Notes: generated by a model from the sequence alone, not told the origin. Positions 45,791 through 57,239 are shown, counted from the first letter of the stretch. The stretch: DNA of 64,000 nt from Eonycteris spelaea (GCA_003508835.1 PUFA01000022.1:2294001-2358000); one strand, 5' to 3'. Program-made: numbers and translations.

Positions 45791-46267
45791 GTATTTCTTC
45801 CTTATTAGTTGGACTGTCCCCAGTGGCCATTCCTGCTCTGAAAACACACTCAGTTCTGTTCAAGAGTCTCCATTATAATCGCTTTTATTACAGACTCAAC
45901 AGACAAGCCCAGACGTGTTTTTTCCTCTCATCCTGATGGTGATTCCTATTTAACATATTAGAATTCTGGCATCCAGAGACCAAAGAGTAACTTGAAAATG
46001 AAATATATCTATATATCTAAATTCTAAAATATGAGCCTATTTTAAAATGTTCTTTAAAATTTATAAATATAGCAAATTTACTCACCTTTGAAAATTACAT
46101 AGTGTATGATATCTTTCTTTCCAGCTTTCCATGGAATTAAGGCATTTTCCATGAATGAGCTTCATGAATGAAGCCATCTTACTTATGGGACCCCAATGCC
46201 ACTTACTGATGGGACTCCAATAATAATAGGGGAAATCAATGAGAGTCAACGACATTCTAAACAAAGG

Positions 46268-46405
46268 TTATTGTTCATTCATTTAATAAGTAATTATAAT
46301 TGGCACTCTTCCAGACTACAGAAATACAGCATTTAAGAACCAAATCTTTGCCCCCATGAGGTTATAGTCTAATTGAGATAGATATGCAATAAAACTTTTT
46401 AGAAA
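46268..46405 (-). mobile_element. L2 LINE 3' end (antisense)
   Basis: 'ttgttcattcatttaataag', 'ttggcactcttccagactac', 'tttgcccccatgaggttata' and 'gtctaattgagatagatatg' correspond to the antisense L2 terminus ('ttcattcattcaacaaat...ccctgccctcaaggagctcacagtctagtggggg'). Confidence 0.7.
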
Positions 46406-46479
46406 GTTTAAGTTAAATTATATGTATGTTACTATGGTATAAGGGTGGCCAAAGAAGGACTCAGTAAGAAATTGAAATT

Positions 46480-46740
46480 CTACTAAAAGTTTAAGGAGGG
46501 GAGGGCGCCAGCCCACACCTCGCGTGACTGTCCATCAGCGACTTCACTCCCGCACCTACAACACGCCTCCGTCCTGATCAACTGATGGCCATGGGTTGAC
46601 GTCTGTGAAAGATTTTGGACAGCCTTCCTTAGTAGACACCTACTGTTTTTTGTTTTTGTTTTTGTTTTTTTCCCCAGCAACCGTCTCTCCTCTTCTGGGA
46701 CCAGCGAACCTTTCTCTGTGAATCCTAAATCCAACTTTCT
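46480..46740. other. Small CpG-rich segment, unassigned
   Basis: The first 80 bp ('aggggagggcgccagcccac', 'acctcgcgtgactgtccatc', 'cactcccgcacctacaacac') hold about seven CpGs, unusual for this AT-rich region. A (GTTTTT)n run at 46648-46674 reads as (AAAAAC)n on the other strand and could be a retroposon tail. An 83-codon antisense frame spans it (46483-46734) with no recognised domain. Confidence 0.4.
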
Positions 46741-46979
46741 AAATCCAAAAATGATGGACCTAGGGTTAAGGTCCAGGCAAGGCCTGATCAGTCATGGGCC
46801 TTCTCAGGGTTTATAACCATAGATCTGCGGAAAGATTCTTGGTGCCCTTCTATTGGCAAAATGGTGAGATATAGGGCACAAGTGGTGCCGGCTACATATG
46901 TAAACACGTCTTCCACTTTTTGTGTGCCCCGTTGAAGCTGGATGTGTGTAACTTGTAAAAAGTATTTTAAATAACACAA

Positions 46980-48830
46980 TGATTATGTACCAGACATTCT
47001 GGTAGAGTCTATAAAGTAAACACTGTTAGGGTGTCTCAAAATTACTCCAGAGAAACCTAAAGCCGAGAGCACTCATCCTCACATACACAATCTTGTGACT
47101 TCCCAAAACCGTACAATAAGTTGCAGAATCATGCTTCAAACGGAAACTCCAAAGCCAATCTATCAAAATCATAATACTGATGATTTCTAGGTGATCAGAA
47201 TTTGAGAAAAAATTGCTTATTAGTTTTTTTTTTAAATTCTACAAATATTTATGGAAAAGTCTAAGATGAGAAAGTAATAATAATAAAGATAAAATGCTGT
47301 GACTGTCCATAAACAGTAGAAGTTGGCATTTGGGATACTCCATAAATATTGTATGAAAAAAAGAAATGGGGATGATTTTCTACTTGTTCTGTTTTCTTTT
47401 TATACTCTGCATTACTGTTCCCCCTTCCCTCCAATCAGACTTCAGGTTTTTAATCTTAATAAAAATGTGACAGAGAATTTGCTCCCAGAGTTATTTGGGA
47501 GCCCCATATAAATTTGACTAGCATTACGAATTATACAAAGCTTAGAATGTGACAGGTAATTAAAAGTATTGTCAAATTTATTACATAATTGTCTTCTCCT
47601 AGCTCAGTAATCGAACAGAAGTTTTATTCAACTTATAGAAAAGAAAGAGAATCGTGTTCATATGTTTAAAAAATGATTACTCAAAGCAATGAAGCTGACA
47701 AGTGACTTAGAATCAGAACTATAATTTAAATATTCTAACCATTAGTTTTATATTCTCTCTACCTACAAGTAAAGACTGACTCTACTGTACGTAGAGTCTT
47801 GTGAACTGGTAATCATTATTGTTTCATTATTTTTTAAAGTCAGGTATCTATTAGCTGTTTACTCCTTCAGGAATTAGCTCTGAGCGATAAGAGTAGAAAA
47901 GACTAGTTAAGTGTTGTCGTTTCAAGAAACAGAAGCAAAGACCAGCCCAGATACAGAATGTGCTTAAGAGGCAATAGGAAAGACTTGTGTGACTTTGGTG
48001 ACATGCAGCAGGATTCAGGGCTCATCAGGCTGTGAGGGTGTGACTTGCTATGTCTCATCCTTTTCACATCTTTGAGGAAAAAAAAAAATCTCTTCCCTAT
48101 CTGAGTCTTCAATCTGGGGATTTGATTTCCCTCTTGATTTATATAGTCTGTTTGTCCTTAACTTTACTTGGATTCATCATGGTGTTGTTTTAAGCCTTGG
48201 ACTCAAATGAAACCATAGCTCCAGAGCCTATGGTATGTGTCTCCGAGTTTAATATTTTTAAGACCAGCCCATTTATCAAGTCTGTTTATGTCAGATACAT
48301 ACGCTGGTCTAACCTGATATGGCTGGGAGGATGAGTCCAGGAGTACAAACATGGGTTTCTCAGCACATCTATTATGAAGAATTTGCTCAGAGACACATAT
48401 ATGAAGGATTATGAAATTTTGTTAGAGTTGGGGAAAACTTACTTCAGACCCTTACTTTCCCTAAGAGGATACCTAATTGAACGCCTGTCTTCACTTTTGT
48501 CTTAGTAGACACAGATCGTATCTCAAGGCATCCAAATATAGAGGCTCGGAAAACATTTGGTAAATGTGTTCTCTTGGATAAGGTCAAACTAGTTTGCACC
48601 TAAGGAATTTCTAATAAAATCAATAGCCAGAATGAAATTTTATAGAAGCAAAAACATTGAACCACAGCCGACAAAACTATGTGAGGTGTGACTGACAAAA
48701 ACATTAGGTAAGTTTTCTTGGGAGCAAATCGGCAGAGCCCGGGCAAAACTACTGTGATTATAGCAGATTTAAAAATATTGATCATTCAGAACTGACCAGC
48801 AACTTCTAATTATCATGGTTTTTGAGAATG
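46980..48830. other. Unique AT-rich DNA, nothing recognised
   Basis: No gene or repeat family seen; short frames of 61-69 codons carry no domain. Confidence 0.45.
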
Positions 48831-48834
48831 ACTT

Positions 48835-49560
48835 TCTTTTTACTCCCTTAACATTTTATCTAGCAATACTAATGGACTTACAGAAACATTGCAAATAGTA
48901 TACAAACATTCCTGCATAAAACTCACACCCAGATTTCCCAAATGTGAAGTTTACCAAGTAAAATATATGTAGTACATGAAATTTTTTGAACCATTTGAAA
49001 ATAAGCAGCAAACATGACTCCTTCTGTCCCTAAATAATCTCCTAAAAACAAGGACTCTCTTACATAACCACAGTACAGTAATAAAAATCAGAAAGTCGCC
49101 ACTGACAAAAAAATTACCTCATCTGTAGACCTGATTCAAATTTTGACAATTTTTCCACTTAATGTCCTTACTAGTCAAGTATCCAATCTTACCACATGCT
49201 GTATTTAGCTGTGATCTTCTTTAATTGGAATAGGTCTTTAGTCTTTATTTTTCAAGACCTGGACACATATGAATATAGAATCTTAGTTTAGGTATTTCTG
49301 ATATTTCTTCATGGTAAATTCAGATTTTGTGTTTTGATTTGTATTCTCAGGATGTCATATTGGGAAACACATGATGTCGATCTTTCCTATTACTAGTGAT
49401 ATTAAATTGATTGCTTGGTGATGGTGGCATCTACAGGATTTCTGTATGATAAACTTAGTATATTTCCTTTGGAATCAATAAGTGCACAAATCGTTGGCAG
49501 ATACTTTGATACTTATTTCTGTTTTTTTATGATTTTATCTCCTAGTATCCAGAATCCACT
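48835..49560 (-). mobile_element. L1M 3' UTR (antisense)
   Basis: Antisense copy of the old L1M 3' UTR: 'ccatttgaaaataagcagca', 'aaggactctcttacataacc', 'acagtacagtaataaaaatc', 'ttgaccttactagtcaagta'-like block at 49160-49180, 'gtctttagtctttatttttc', 'gatgtcatattgggaaacac' and 'ggtgatggtggcatctacag'. The last motif is the complement of the 'gatcaaggt(t/c)aacatca' block in the 15.3-kb copy. About 725 bp. Confidence 0.82.
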
Positions 49561-49737
49561 AATATAAATCAATTATTGTGATGATGTTGATTTTATCAGT
49601 CAGTTTTTTATTAGGTCAGCTTTAAGCCCTCCAATGTTCCGAAACTGTCCTAAAGCCACAGCAGAAGGGATGTTTCCAAATTTAAAAGATCAATTTCGAA
49701 GTCTGTCTCTAAGCAGTTTGCCATTCTACCTCCTCAG

Positions 49738-49860
49738 TAGGCGGCGCTGCTGCAGTGAGCGCACGCCAGTTCTCAGGGACAAACATGGATAGCGGTAGCG
49801 CGGTCGCATCGGCAGTGCTTCTGCAGCCCGTCCGAGACTATTCTGTAATCCGAAAGATCA
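49738..49860 (+). other. CpG cluster with ATG reading frame
   Basis: About 12 CpGs in 120 bp ('ggcggcgctgctgcagtgag', 'gcacgccagt', 'agcggtagcgcggtcgcatc', 'cccgtccgagac'), embedded in AT-rich DNA. An ATG at 49785 in good Kozak context (acaaacATGG) opens a 64-codon frame. Its first 25 residues (MDSGSAVASAVLLQPVRDYS) use GC-rich codons. The rest is hydrophobic and AT-rich, as if unrelated. It could be the 5' end of a retrocopied or genuine first exon, a small CpG island, or part of an LTR. I do not recognise the protein and see no strong splice donor (the only GT near the composition break is a weak 'tctgtaatcc'). Confidence 0.4.
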
Positions 49861-50057
49861 ATACATTGGCATTTCCTATACACTTAATTTCTTGCTTATT
49901 TGCTTCAGTTTGGTTTTGCTATTTGTTTATTTTTCCCCTGCAATTCTTTTACTTCAAGTGGCAATTCAGGTATTAGATTTTATCAATTTATTCAGCAACG
50001 TCACACCAAGAAATGCTGCAATCACCAATTCCAAGTATAGCAGAGACGTGTTTAATG

Positions 50058-50335
50058 TGATGAGTCACTTTTCCCTGTGAAACATTGTGTCTTTGGTTTT
50101 TTATGAGCTCCATCCTTGCTTTTGGTCTGCGACTGTGTTCTCATTGGCTCCTTTCCCTCAGTTGTCATCTCTATATAAGCAAATGCCTTAAACAAACTCT
50201 GAGATGTTCTCTGATATTAACCTGAAGTTCTCCTTTTCTACAGCATAATTCAGAGTTAAATCAGACTTCACTTAATTCAGTAAGAGTAAACTCCCCTTAA
50301 CCTCATTATATCTTTGAGTCTATTTCTTTTATCAG
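50058..50335 (+). promoter_or_regulatory. CCAAT/TATA promoter-like pair, possible LTR
   Basis: An inverted CCAAT box ('tcattggctc', ATTGG at 50143-50147) lies about 25 bp before a TATA box ('ctatataagc', 50172-50179), a spacing typical of Pol II promoters and of retroviral LTR U3 regions. A pyrimidine-rich stretch ending 'gagtctatttcttttatca' follows within 130 bp, as in LTR R-U5 segments. No family was recognised and no boundaries or target-site duplication were found. Confidence 0.35.
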
Positions 50336-50354
50336 TGATATGTCAGAATCCGCC

Positions 50355-50369
50355 AAAAAAAAAAAAAAA
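50355..50369. repeat. A15 run, possible retroposon tail
   Basis: Pure A run after 'cagaatccgcc'. It could close a sense-strand retrocopy beginning at the CpG cluster (49.74 kb), about 620 bp. There is no AATAAA close upstream, and the flanks show no clear target-site duplication. Confidence 0.6.
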
Positions 50370-50374
50370 GTAAA

Positions 50375-51450
50375 TACTGTTCTAAAACCAAGATATGGAA
50401 ACATTTATTTAAAGAAAAAATATTCACTAATATGAGAATGAAGTAATGGTTTAAGAAAATGTGCACGATTTTATACTACGGTTTTCATGCCCCTAGGCCG
50501 ATCAACAATCCCTGTTTATCAAAGTCAGCTACAGGATGTTAAAAAGGATTTGCCAACGAGCTGGGGTCTACACAGTCTTGCTTCTTCTAGGCTTGGTGTA
50601 GGGCAGCCCCAGGGCTGGACTTGGGTGTCTCCCGTCTTACTGGAGCTCTGAAGGAGGATAAGCTGGAACCCATAAAGAGCAGCCACAACAGGGTTAATCA
50701 AGTGAGGACTAGGGCTGGTAAGCTGGGTGTTTAAAATATGCCCATTTCTGTTTCACTTAAGAAATGAGATATGGGTGGTTTAGCCTCACCCTATATGAAT
50801 AAACTGATTTGTCAAAGAAATAAAGAGTAAGTAAAGTACTGATCCTTTTGTATTCTGCGTCCAAAGAGAAGTGAAACAAAACAAAACCACCAAAATGATA
50901 TCGGGTTGACTGTGTGGTAGACTTGTTAGTATTTGTACTTGGCACACGCACACACACAAAACTACTGTCTTTTATTTGTGTGCTCCGTGTGTTTTTGAAA
51001 TCTAACTGATCCATTAAAGTTTGGAATGACTGAGGTTTGTAACAGAGGTTTTCTAGTAACAGAGCTTCCTGAAAATTGAGTATTTGTGAACTAAATGTGG
51101 AGATTATGTTGACTTAAACTTTTAAGGTATAATGAAAAGTTATGCACCTTGGGCAAAAGAAGGAAATACACTATCCTATCATAGCAGAATAGAGCCGATC
51201 TCCATTTCTCTGGTTTTATTGTTTCCTTGACAATAAGTAGACCCTCACTTACTTAGAAACTTAAATAATAAAAACACTAAAAGACTAGACAATTCTTGAT
51301 CCTGATATCAAAATGTGGACAATTTCATAGGCAGTCACCAAATACCAGCAGACGTGAAACACTCAAAGGGACTCTGAAGGCCATGGACGTCCCAACCCTC
51401 TGGGGAAGGTCTGCTTCCATGCCACACGACACTGTGCAGATGGTGCCTGC
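50375..51450. other. Unique DNA, nothing recognised
   Basis: GC rises at 50500-50720, with no domain, RNA or repeat identified. A short impure (CA)n lies at 50942-50958. Confidence 0.45.
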
Positions 51451-51452
51451 AA

Positions 51453-51842
51453 CCCGATGGCTCAATGACAATCTTTTGACTTTATGATGATGCAAAAGTG
51501 ATAATGCATTCAGTAGAAACCATACTGTGAACTTTGAGTTTGCTCTTATCCTGGGCTCACAATGTGTGGTGCCCTCCTCCCTCGTGACGCTGGGCTGCAG
51601 AGCGGGCCTCGGCTCCCTGCCGGACACACAGCCACTAGGAGAAACGACTCAGACTCCGTATTGCCAGACTTTTCTGGATGCCGTGCAGTGAGTGATCTGA
51701 GACATTTGAAGTTAGCACGCCTTAGCGGTGATGCTTGGTGGGTTAGGTGAATCTGACACGTTCTTAACTTATGATATTTTCAGTCTGGATGATATTTTCA
51801 GTTTTTGGACATAAAACATCATCGTAAGTCGAGGGGCATCTG
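51453..51842 (+). mobile_element. Tigger-type DNA transposon, non-autonomous
   Basis: 'cttttgactttatgatgatg', 'caaaagtgataatgcattca', 'gtagaaaccatactgtgaac', 'ttatcctgggctcacaatgt', 'ctccctcgtgacgctgggct', 'gcttggtgggttaggtgaat', 'cttaacttatgatattttca' and the end 'catcgtaagtcgaggggcat' match in order a common mammalian element whose terminus ('...catcgtaagtcgaggagcatctg') has the Tigger-like 'CCTCGACTTACGATG' inverted repeat. An internal 'gatattttcagt' is duplicated at 51774-51802. It explains the GC-rich frames at 51325-51750. Confidence 0.75.
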
Positions 51843-51844
51843 CG

Positions 51845-53255
51845 GACGATTTTCTCCGTGCGTTGTGTGGCCTTTCCTCAGCATGCTCTTCCCATAGCTA
51901 ATTCAGAGTCATGCTTTCAAGTTTTTAAACAGATTTTGGTGATATGATGATTTTTCCCTGCACTAATACAAAGAGACGTTTTGTCTCAATTTTCAGTTCA
52001 CCTGAGGTCATTAACAAATTCCTTTGTCCTGGGGAGACAAAGCCAAGGTTCAGCAGCCTTCGCCCAATGAGCTCGTGTAATCGCATCTCGCGCTGCTTTT
52101 CGTCTCTTCTTTATGCTCCTGCGCACGTAAATCCATCACCACCGAGGAGACTTTTTCCCTCGCACGTCAATACTCCGATTATTAGCACAATCCCACGGGT
52201 GGATTTGTCTTTAGAGGCGCTCACCTCTCAGGATACATAATTTGAATTTCACTTAGCTTGGAAATATGGTTTAGTCAAATGAGAATAAAACCAAAATGAA
52301 ATTGTATCCTGGCACTGTGTATTATAACAACCATAGAATCTGAAAGGAGCTTGGATGTAAATTCCACAGAATGAGGAAGGGCAACGTATTATTAAACCTA
52401 AGGGAGGCTGATGTCCAATTAGTACAGTATGTGTTACAAGATGAGATAATTCATAACAACTTTCTGGCCGTCGGGTCTAAAGGAAATCTTTAGCAACGTG
52501 ATCAAACCCCAGCCGCCTTCACCATTTTCAAACTGCTAAATTTGACAAGGCATTAGTCTGCGGAAAGTGTACAGTCCGTAACTTAAAGCATGGACTGTAT
52601 CACCGGAGGACCTACTGTTGATGAAATCATCGTGATTTTTATAGCCTAGCTCACTTTTACAAGCAGAAGTGCTGCGAGGGGTCAAAGCCCTGTTTCATGT
52701 CACTAGGCAATTGAACGAAGCTGAACACCCACCGCGAGGCACCGAGGTGGCCAGCTGGGCAGGGCGCGGCTTGGCAGTACTGCTCTGCCCACCCACACAC
52801 TGTGTTCTCCACCAGTCAGTAGAGAGCACAACAGTAGTTTTAAAAAATTACCAAATGTAAACAATTAACTCATTAGATAAAAGTATGGAAGGTAAAGACA
52901 AGAGAAAGAAATTGCACATGAATCTGGTCTACTGGAGGAATAAATCCTTTTACAATGCAATGAACAGGCCGGGGGTGGGGGGGAAGCTATTAAAATGCGA
53001 TCAGAGACAATACAGTCTGCTACTTTTAAGCTTCAGCTGAGAAAGCACAGATCAGAACTAGATTCACCTACTGGTTTTAGCCATAATATTAACACGGAAT
53101 GCACCGTGGAACATAGTCAGTACCTTTCTTGGCGTTCTAAAAAGCATGCACCCTGTGAAGCGAAGCAGGCCGCGGTTGGACGTAGAACGCCTGTGACATG
53201 CTGTGCCTTCAGGACCTGACACAAGAACCCGGCATTCTGATGAATGAACACTAGA
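51845..53255. other. CpG-retaining unique block
   Basis: Non-repetitive DNA with several CpG-containing patches: 52060-52210 ('gcatctcgcgctgcttttcg', 'tgctcctgcgcacgtaaatc'), 52465-52625, 52670-52780 ('ccaccgcgaggcaccgaggt') and 53150-53200. Frames of 98, 63 and 74 codons (from 51944, 52669 and 52995) have no recognised domain. Retained CpG could mean constraint, low germline methylation or a recent GC-rich insertion. Confidence 0.4.
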
Positions 53256-53563
53256 ACACTAGTGGGTAGCCAAGGTGACTTCATGAGCCCCTCTCAGGGT
53301 TGACAGTTTTGTTTGTTCAAAACAAAATATAATGCCAACTGCACAATAACTTGCTTTCAACATCAATGGATACATTAGAAATTGCTTTTATTCTTTGAAT
53401 AATAAAATAACTAAATTTCTAACAATTATTTTAAACAAAATAATAAATATGTATTGAATAAAAACTTGTTTTGGTTTAGATCAGGGATGGGTCAAATATT
53501 CCCATATAGAGACTGTGCACTTTCCAAGAATAACATTTTTAGATAGTATCACAGGTAAGAGAT

Positions 53564-53634
53564 TTTATATACATATAAATATATATATATTTATTTTTAT
53601 TTATATATATTTAGTAATATATATATTATATATT
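53564..53634. repeat. (AT)n-rich low-complexity tract
   Basis: Alternating TA/TTTA units over about 70 bp ('atatatatatttatttttat'). Confidence 0.95.
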
Positions 53635-53683
53635 TAACAAAAAGAACTGTAGTGCTCTACAATTTTAAGTTCCATTTAATCTA

Positions 53684-53840
53684 TTTTTTTTTTTTTTTGC
53701 AACTTCTGTTTATTTTTCATCCGTGGGGTATCTCGTACATATCTCTGCATGATATTTCTGCTGGTTTACTTTGTAAACTATCTGCAAGTTTTTTTCAAAT
53801 GAGTTAGACTGTGATTCCTACTGAATGTATGTGATCAGCA
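53684..53840 (-). pseudogene. Possible antisense retrocopy 3' end
   Basis: T15 at 53684-53698 is an A-tail on the - strand. On that strand an AATAAA signal (complement of 'tttatt', 53709-53714) lies 11 nt before the tail, the standard mRNA polyadenylation layout. Upstream on that strand the sequence resembles a 3' UTR with no coding content I can identify. The 5' limit is a guess. It could equally be a chance AT-rich arrangement. Confidence 0.3.
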
Positions 53841-53859
53841 AGGAAAAAAAGATAATCAG

Positions 53860-55175
53860 AGAAAATATTATTTTAAAATGGGCCAGATTCTGCTACAGAG
53901 TGAATTATTACTGACTCTTTCATCCTTTTGTTTTGAGATTTTATAGATAGCCATAAGGCTCACTGAAATTTAACTTTTCAATGATTCACTTGATCATAAT
54001 TTTGTTTTTTGTTTTTTTTTTAACATTCCTCTTTAGTTGACTCCCTTCAGGGTCTCACGTTATTTTCAGATTTTTTTTTTTAAGACAACAGTAATTATGC
54101 AAAAATACAAGTTGTGAAGATGAAGTTGGTAAGAAAAAAAAAAAGGAGGCGGGAGCAAAGGTGTCTTCCATTAGCACATTTTGACTACAATTAGTGTGCT
54201 AACTATTTCTTTTTATCAGATCTCCTTCTAACACTTGTGAAATGCCCCACTTCCCTCCCAGGTGTGGCCTAGATTCTGGATTCTCACAGTTAGGATTCAA
54301 CCTTGTAATTTGCCTTCAACTATAAAAAGAGACAAAGGAGACTGAAATAAAATTCTAGGTGATGTGACTTTAAGATTAAGACGACTAATGTTTTTTGGAA
54401 AAAGGCACTATCTGCCATGACATCGTAAGAAGACAAGTGGAACCTGGAAAATGTTTCTGAGAAAAGGTTCATGAGGAAATAAAGATTTTGTGGCCTGCTA
54501 CTTAAGGGTTTAAAGGTTTAATTCTTAAATATACAAAATTTGGACTGATGGTCAAAGGGGAAACAGAAGGAGTGACATATTAACTAAGCATGAAAGGGGG
54601 AAGGAAGCAAGAGACAGACAGCAAGCTGAGATGAAAGGGGGACTTGATCTAGAGGAAGGATTCCTGGTGGTTAGCCCAAGGGCACACTGAACCCCACACA
54701 ATCTCAAGGCCAGGCATCTGATTCTGGAAGGCTCGGCACCAAGTAGGGTGATTCAGTGCAGACACACAGAATAAAAGGATCAGATATAGAATTGAAAATT
54801 AGAATTGAAAATGTGAATTACGTTCAGGTAATTCAGATTTTCAATTATCTAGAAAATAATTTGGAAAGACATACTTTATATCATTGGGTTGAGGTATCAA
54901 CATCTGGAAATATTACATAAAAATATAGACTAACGTATAATACAATTGTAAATTCAATGTCCATAAAGTGGGCAGAGTGAAGGAAAGGATCCCTAGTATG
55001 AATATATTCACAGAAATGCTGAAAGAGGCAAATTACAAATTTTATATGTACCTTTTGCCTTTAAATGACTCTGACAAGGATTTCATACATTGATTGAATT
55101 TAGCATTCTTCTTTTCTACCACCCCTGTGAAAGCAAAGAGCATATTTTTAAACTATATAACCTTTGGAACTGGGA
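53860..55175. other. Unique DNA, nothing recognised
   Basis: AT-rich with T and A runs (54001-54020, 54069-54083, 54134-54145). The stretch 54240-54780 is more balanced in composition, with no repeat or gene recognised. Confidence 0.45.

Positions 55176-55178
<3 letters not shown>

Positions 55179-55229
<51 letters not shown>
55179..55229. repeat. (GT)25 microsatellite
   Basis: Perfect GT run of about 50 bp; poly-CV and VC frames across it are artefacts. Long perfect runs are typically polymorphic. Confidence 0.97.
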
Positions 55230-55231
<2 letters not shown>

Positions 55232-55394
55232 ATACGCATCCTTAAGTGGTTTAAAACAATCATTAGTTGTGATTTATGTCTTGTATATAAAGAAAGTAAA
55301 CTATTGTCTCACCATAGTAGTTTCCAAGATACCATTTAATAAATGACAAAGTATTGAGTTAACAAAAGAAACTAGTCATTAACAAGGAAAAACT

Positions 55395-55770
55395 GCTTTC
55401 CTGGAACCCGAACATCTGAACAGCTAAGCTCTGAACAGAAATAAGCAATGCAAAATTTTATGATAAGACAAATATGTTATGAAGACACTACCGAAGGTAC
55501 ATACATTGAACTTAATTTTCCCCTGGGAGAACAGCCTGCAGAGGGAATCCATCAATCTGGGGCACAGACTGGGAAGGAGGGAAGACAGAAAGAATGTCTC
55601 GCTCACTTGGGGGTGGGAACTGGGAGTGGATCCCATAGCCATTACAGAAAGATCTTGTTCCCAAATAAAAACCCTGATATCCTGCAATCTATGTTCTCTG
55701 AATCCCTTTGGGGGCGTCTTTTTTTCAGAGTACACAGGCGGGGGATTTTCCCCCAGGAAATAATAGCCTA
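55395..55770 (+). mobile_element. Candidate LTR remnant, family unknown
   Basis: The segment has an AATAAA in 'cccaaataaaaaccctgata' (about 55662), followed by 'tcctgcaatctatgttctct' and 'gaatccctttgggggcgtct'. This layout is like the R-U5 region of retroviral LTRs. Composition is more GC-rich than both flanks. Overlapping frames on both strands (107 and 94 codons sense, 122 antisense) have no retroviral or cellular domain, so I do not call a gene. Boundaries are uncertain and no paired LTR or internal region is present. Confidence 0.35.
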
Positions 55771-55774
55771 GAAG

Positions 55775-57235
55775 CATATGGGATGGCTTCACATAGGTGG
55801 TTTCATGTCATTGTGATTGAACTAATCAAAAGCTTAGGAGTATGAAAAAAACAAATCTATAAAAATAACCTTAAGCAAGTTAGCTCCCCCTCTTGTCTTT
55901 TTCTACTGGCCTCCAACGGTCATATTGAACTCAGGAGATTAATATGTTATTAAGTGGACCTAGAATTATTAGCAGAAAAAATTAAGCTGTTATGTATAGT
56001 TTATAAAGCAATGCATCATAGAACAGATAACTATAAGAACATTGATTTTTAAAATATTTTGATTACCTGACAAACTATAATTGCGATTGTGTATTGCTCA
56101 TCTGGTCAACTGACCAAAATAACAGGATAAAAATCACTTTTACTTGATAACGTGCTTTGTCTAAATAATTTACATTTTTCCCACATAAGTGAAACACGTT
56201 AATAATAAAAAGAAAATTACAGAGTTAGCTAAGAAATATTTTTAAAAGTTCACCCAAGTGATTATAATTCTGTTCTTATTTTTATTTATTCATTTTAGCT
56301 CTTTAAATTCAAATTTAGAAAAATTTTATGCCTCGAGCCATTTTTTTTTTCATATTCTCCTCTTTTAGATGCAGTTATTCTTCCTCTCTGACATGTCAGC
56401 TATTAAAAAAAAAATCACTGCAAGGAATAAAAGGTTTAGATTTTCAGATGAGATAATAACAATTAATTATTCAAGTTGAGAGTTTATTCCCAGAAGACTA
56501 ATCCCATCAAGTTTTAGTTATAGTATTTTTCAAAGAAGGAAAATTTACTGAACAAATAAGAGACAATTCAGGGTTTTATAATTTTAGGAACAATGTCAAG
56601 GAAATGATGCAAGCAAAGGTACTTGGAATAATTATTTTTCAAACTAATAAAAACCTTTTTATTAAAAAATTAAAATTATCCTTCTATTGCTTTGTACTAA
56701 TGCATCTTTCAAAATCACCACAAAATAAGGATTCTAGGGAAGGTGATGGCAGTGCTATTTCTATTAGTCATGATAACTAACATGATTTTCCAAGGAACAG
56801 AAGTTTAAACATCACTTAAATAACATAGCATGTTGCTACATCCTTACTGGTAGATAAAACTTGAAGGAGTCTAACATACACAGAGTCATAACTATCATTA
56901 AAATGTGGATAACTCAAAGAACATATCAGTGAGCAGTTTACATTTCATTATTGATTATTCTGTGCAGAGTCTAACTAATAATGTTCTGGAGTGTATATAT
57001 CATAGCATCCTGCATGGAGATGGCAAGGCCAAGCCCTTGGGCTTTATCCACTTGCTCAGCTACCTGATGAAGATGGGAGCTACCTGAGAAGGGTGTGTCC
57101 TCGCCCCTGGCTCACTGCAGCTGGCTCACTCCTGAAGTTGCTGACAGGTAGAGGTCCCCTGCCTGTTCTTTTGTCATTAAGCAAAGAATCCTTGCTTGAA
57201 TTGGGATCCAAGCACTGGCTTTGCACCTCTAGCAG
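55775..57235. other. Unique AT-rich DNA, nothing recognised
   Basis: No gene or repeat to about 57050. 57050-57235 is GC-richer and may be diverged L2 continuing from the right, but I cannot align it by eye. Confidence 0.4.
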
Positions 57236-57239
57236 GGTA

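Noticed and set aside
49840..49852. Splice donor closing a first exon at the CpG cluster
   Set aside because: 'tctgtaatcc' is a poor donor, and no acceptor or downstream exon could be paired with it.
55094..55346. Two frames of 60 and 81 codons through the GT repeat
   Set aside because: They are poly-Val/Cys translations of a (GT)25 microsatellite, not proteins.
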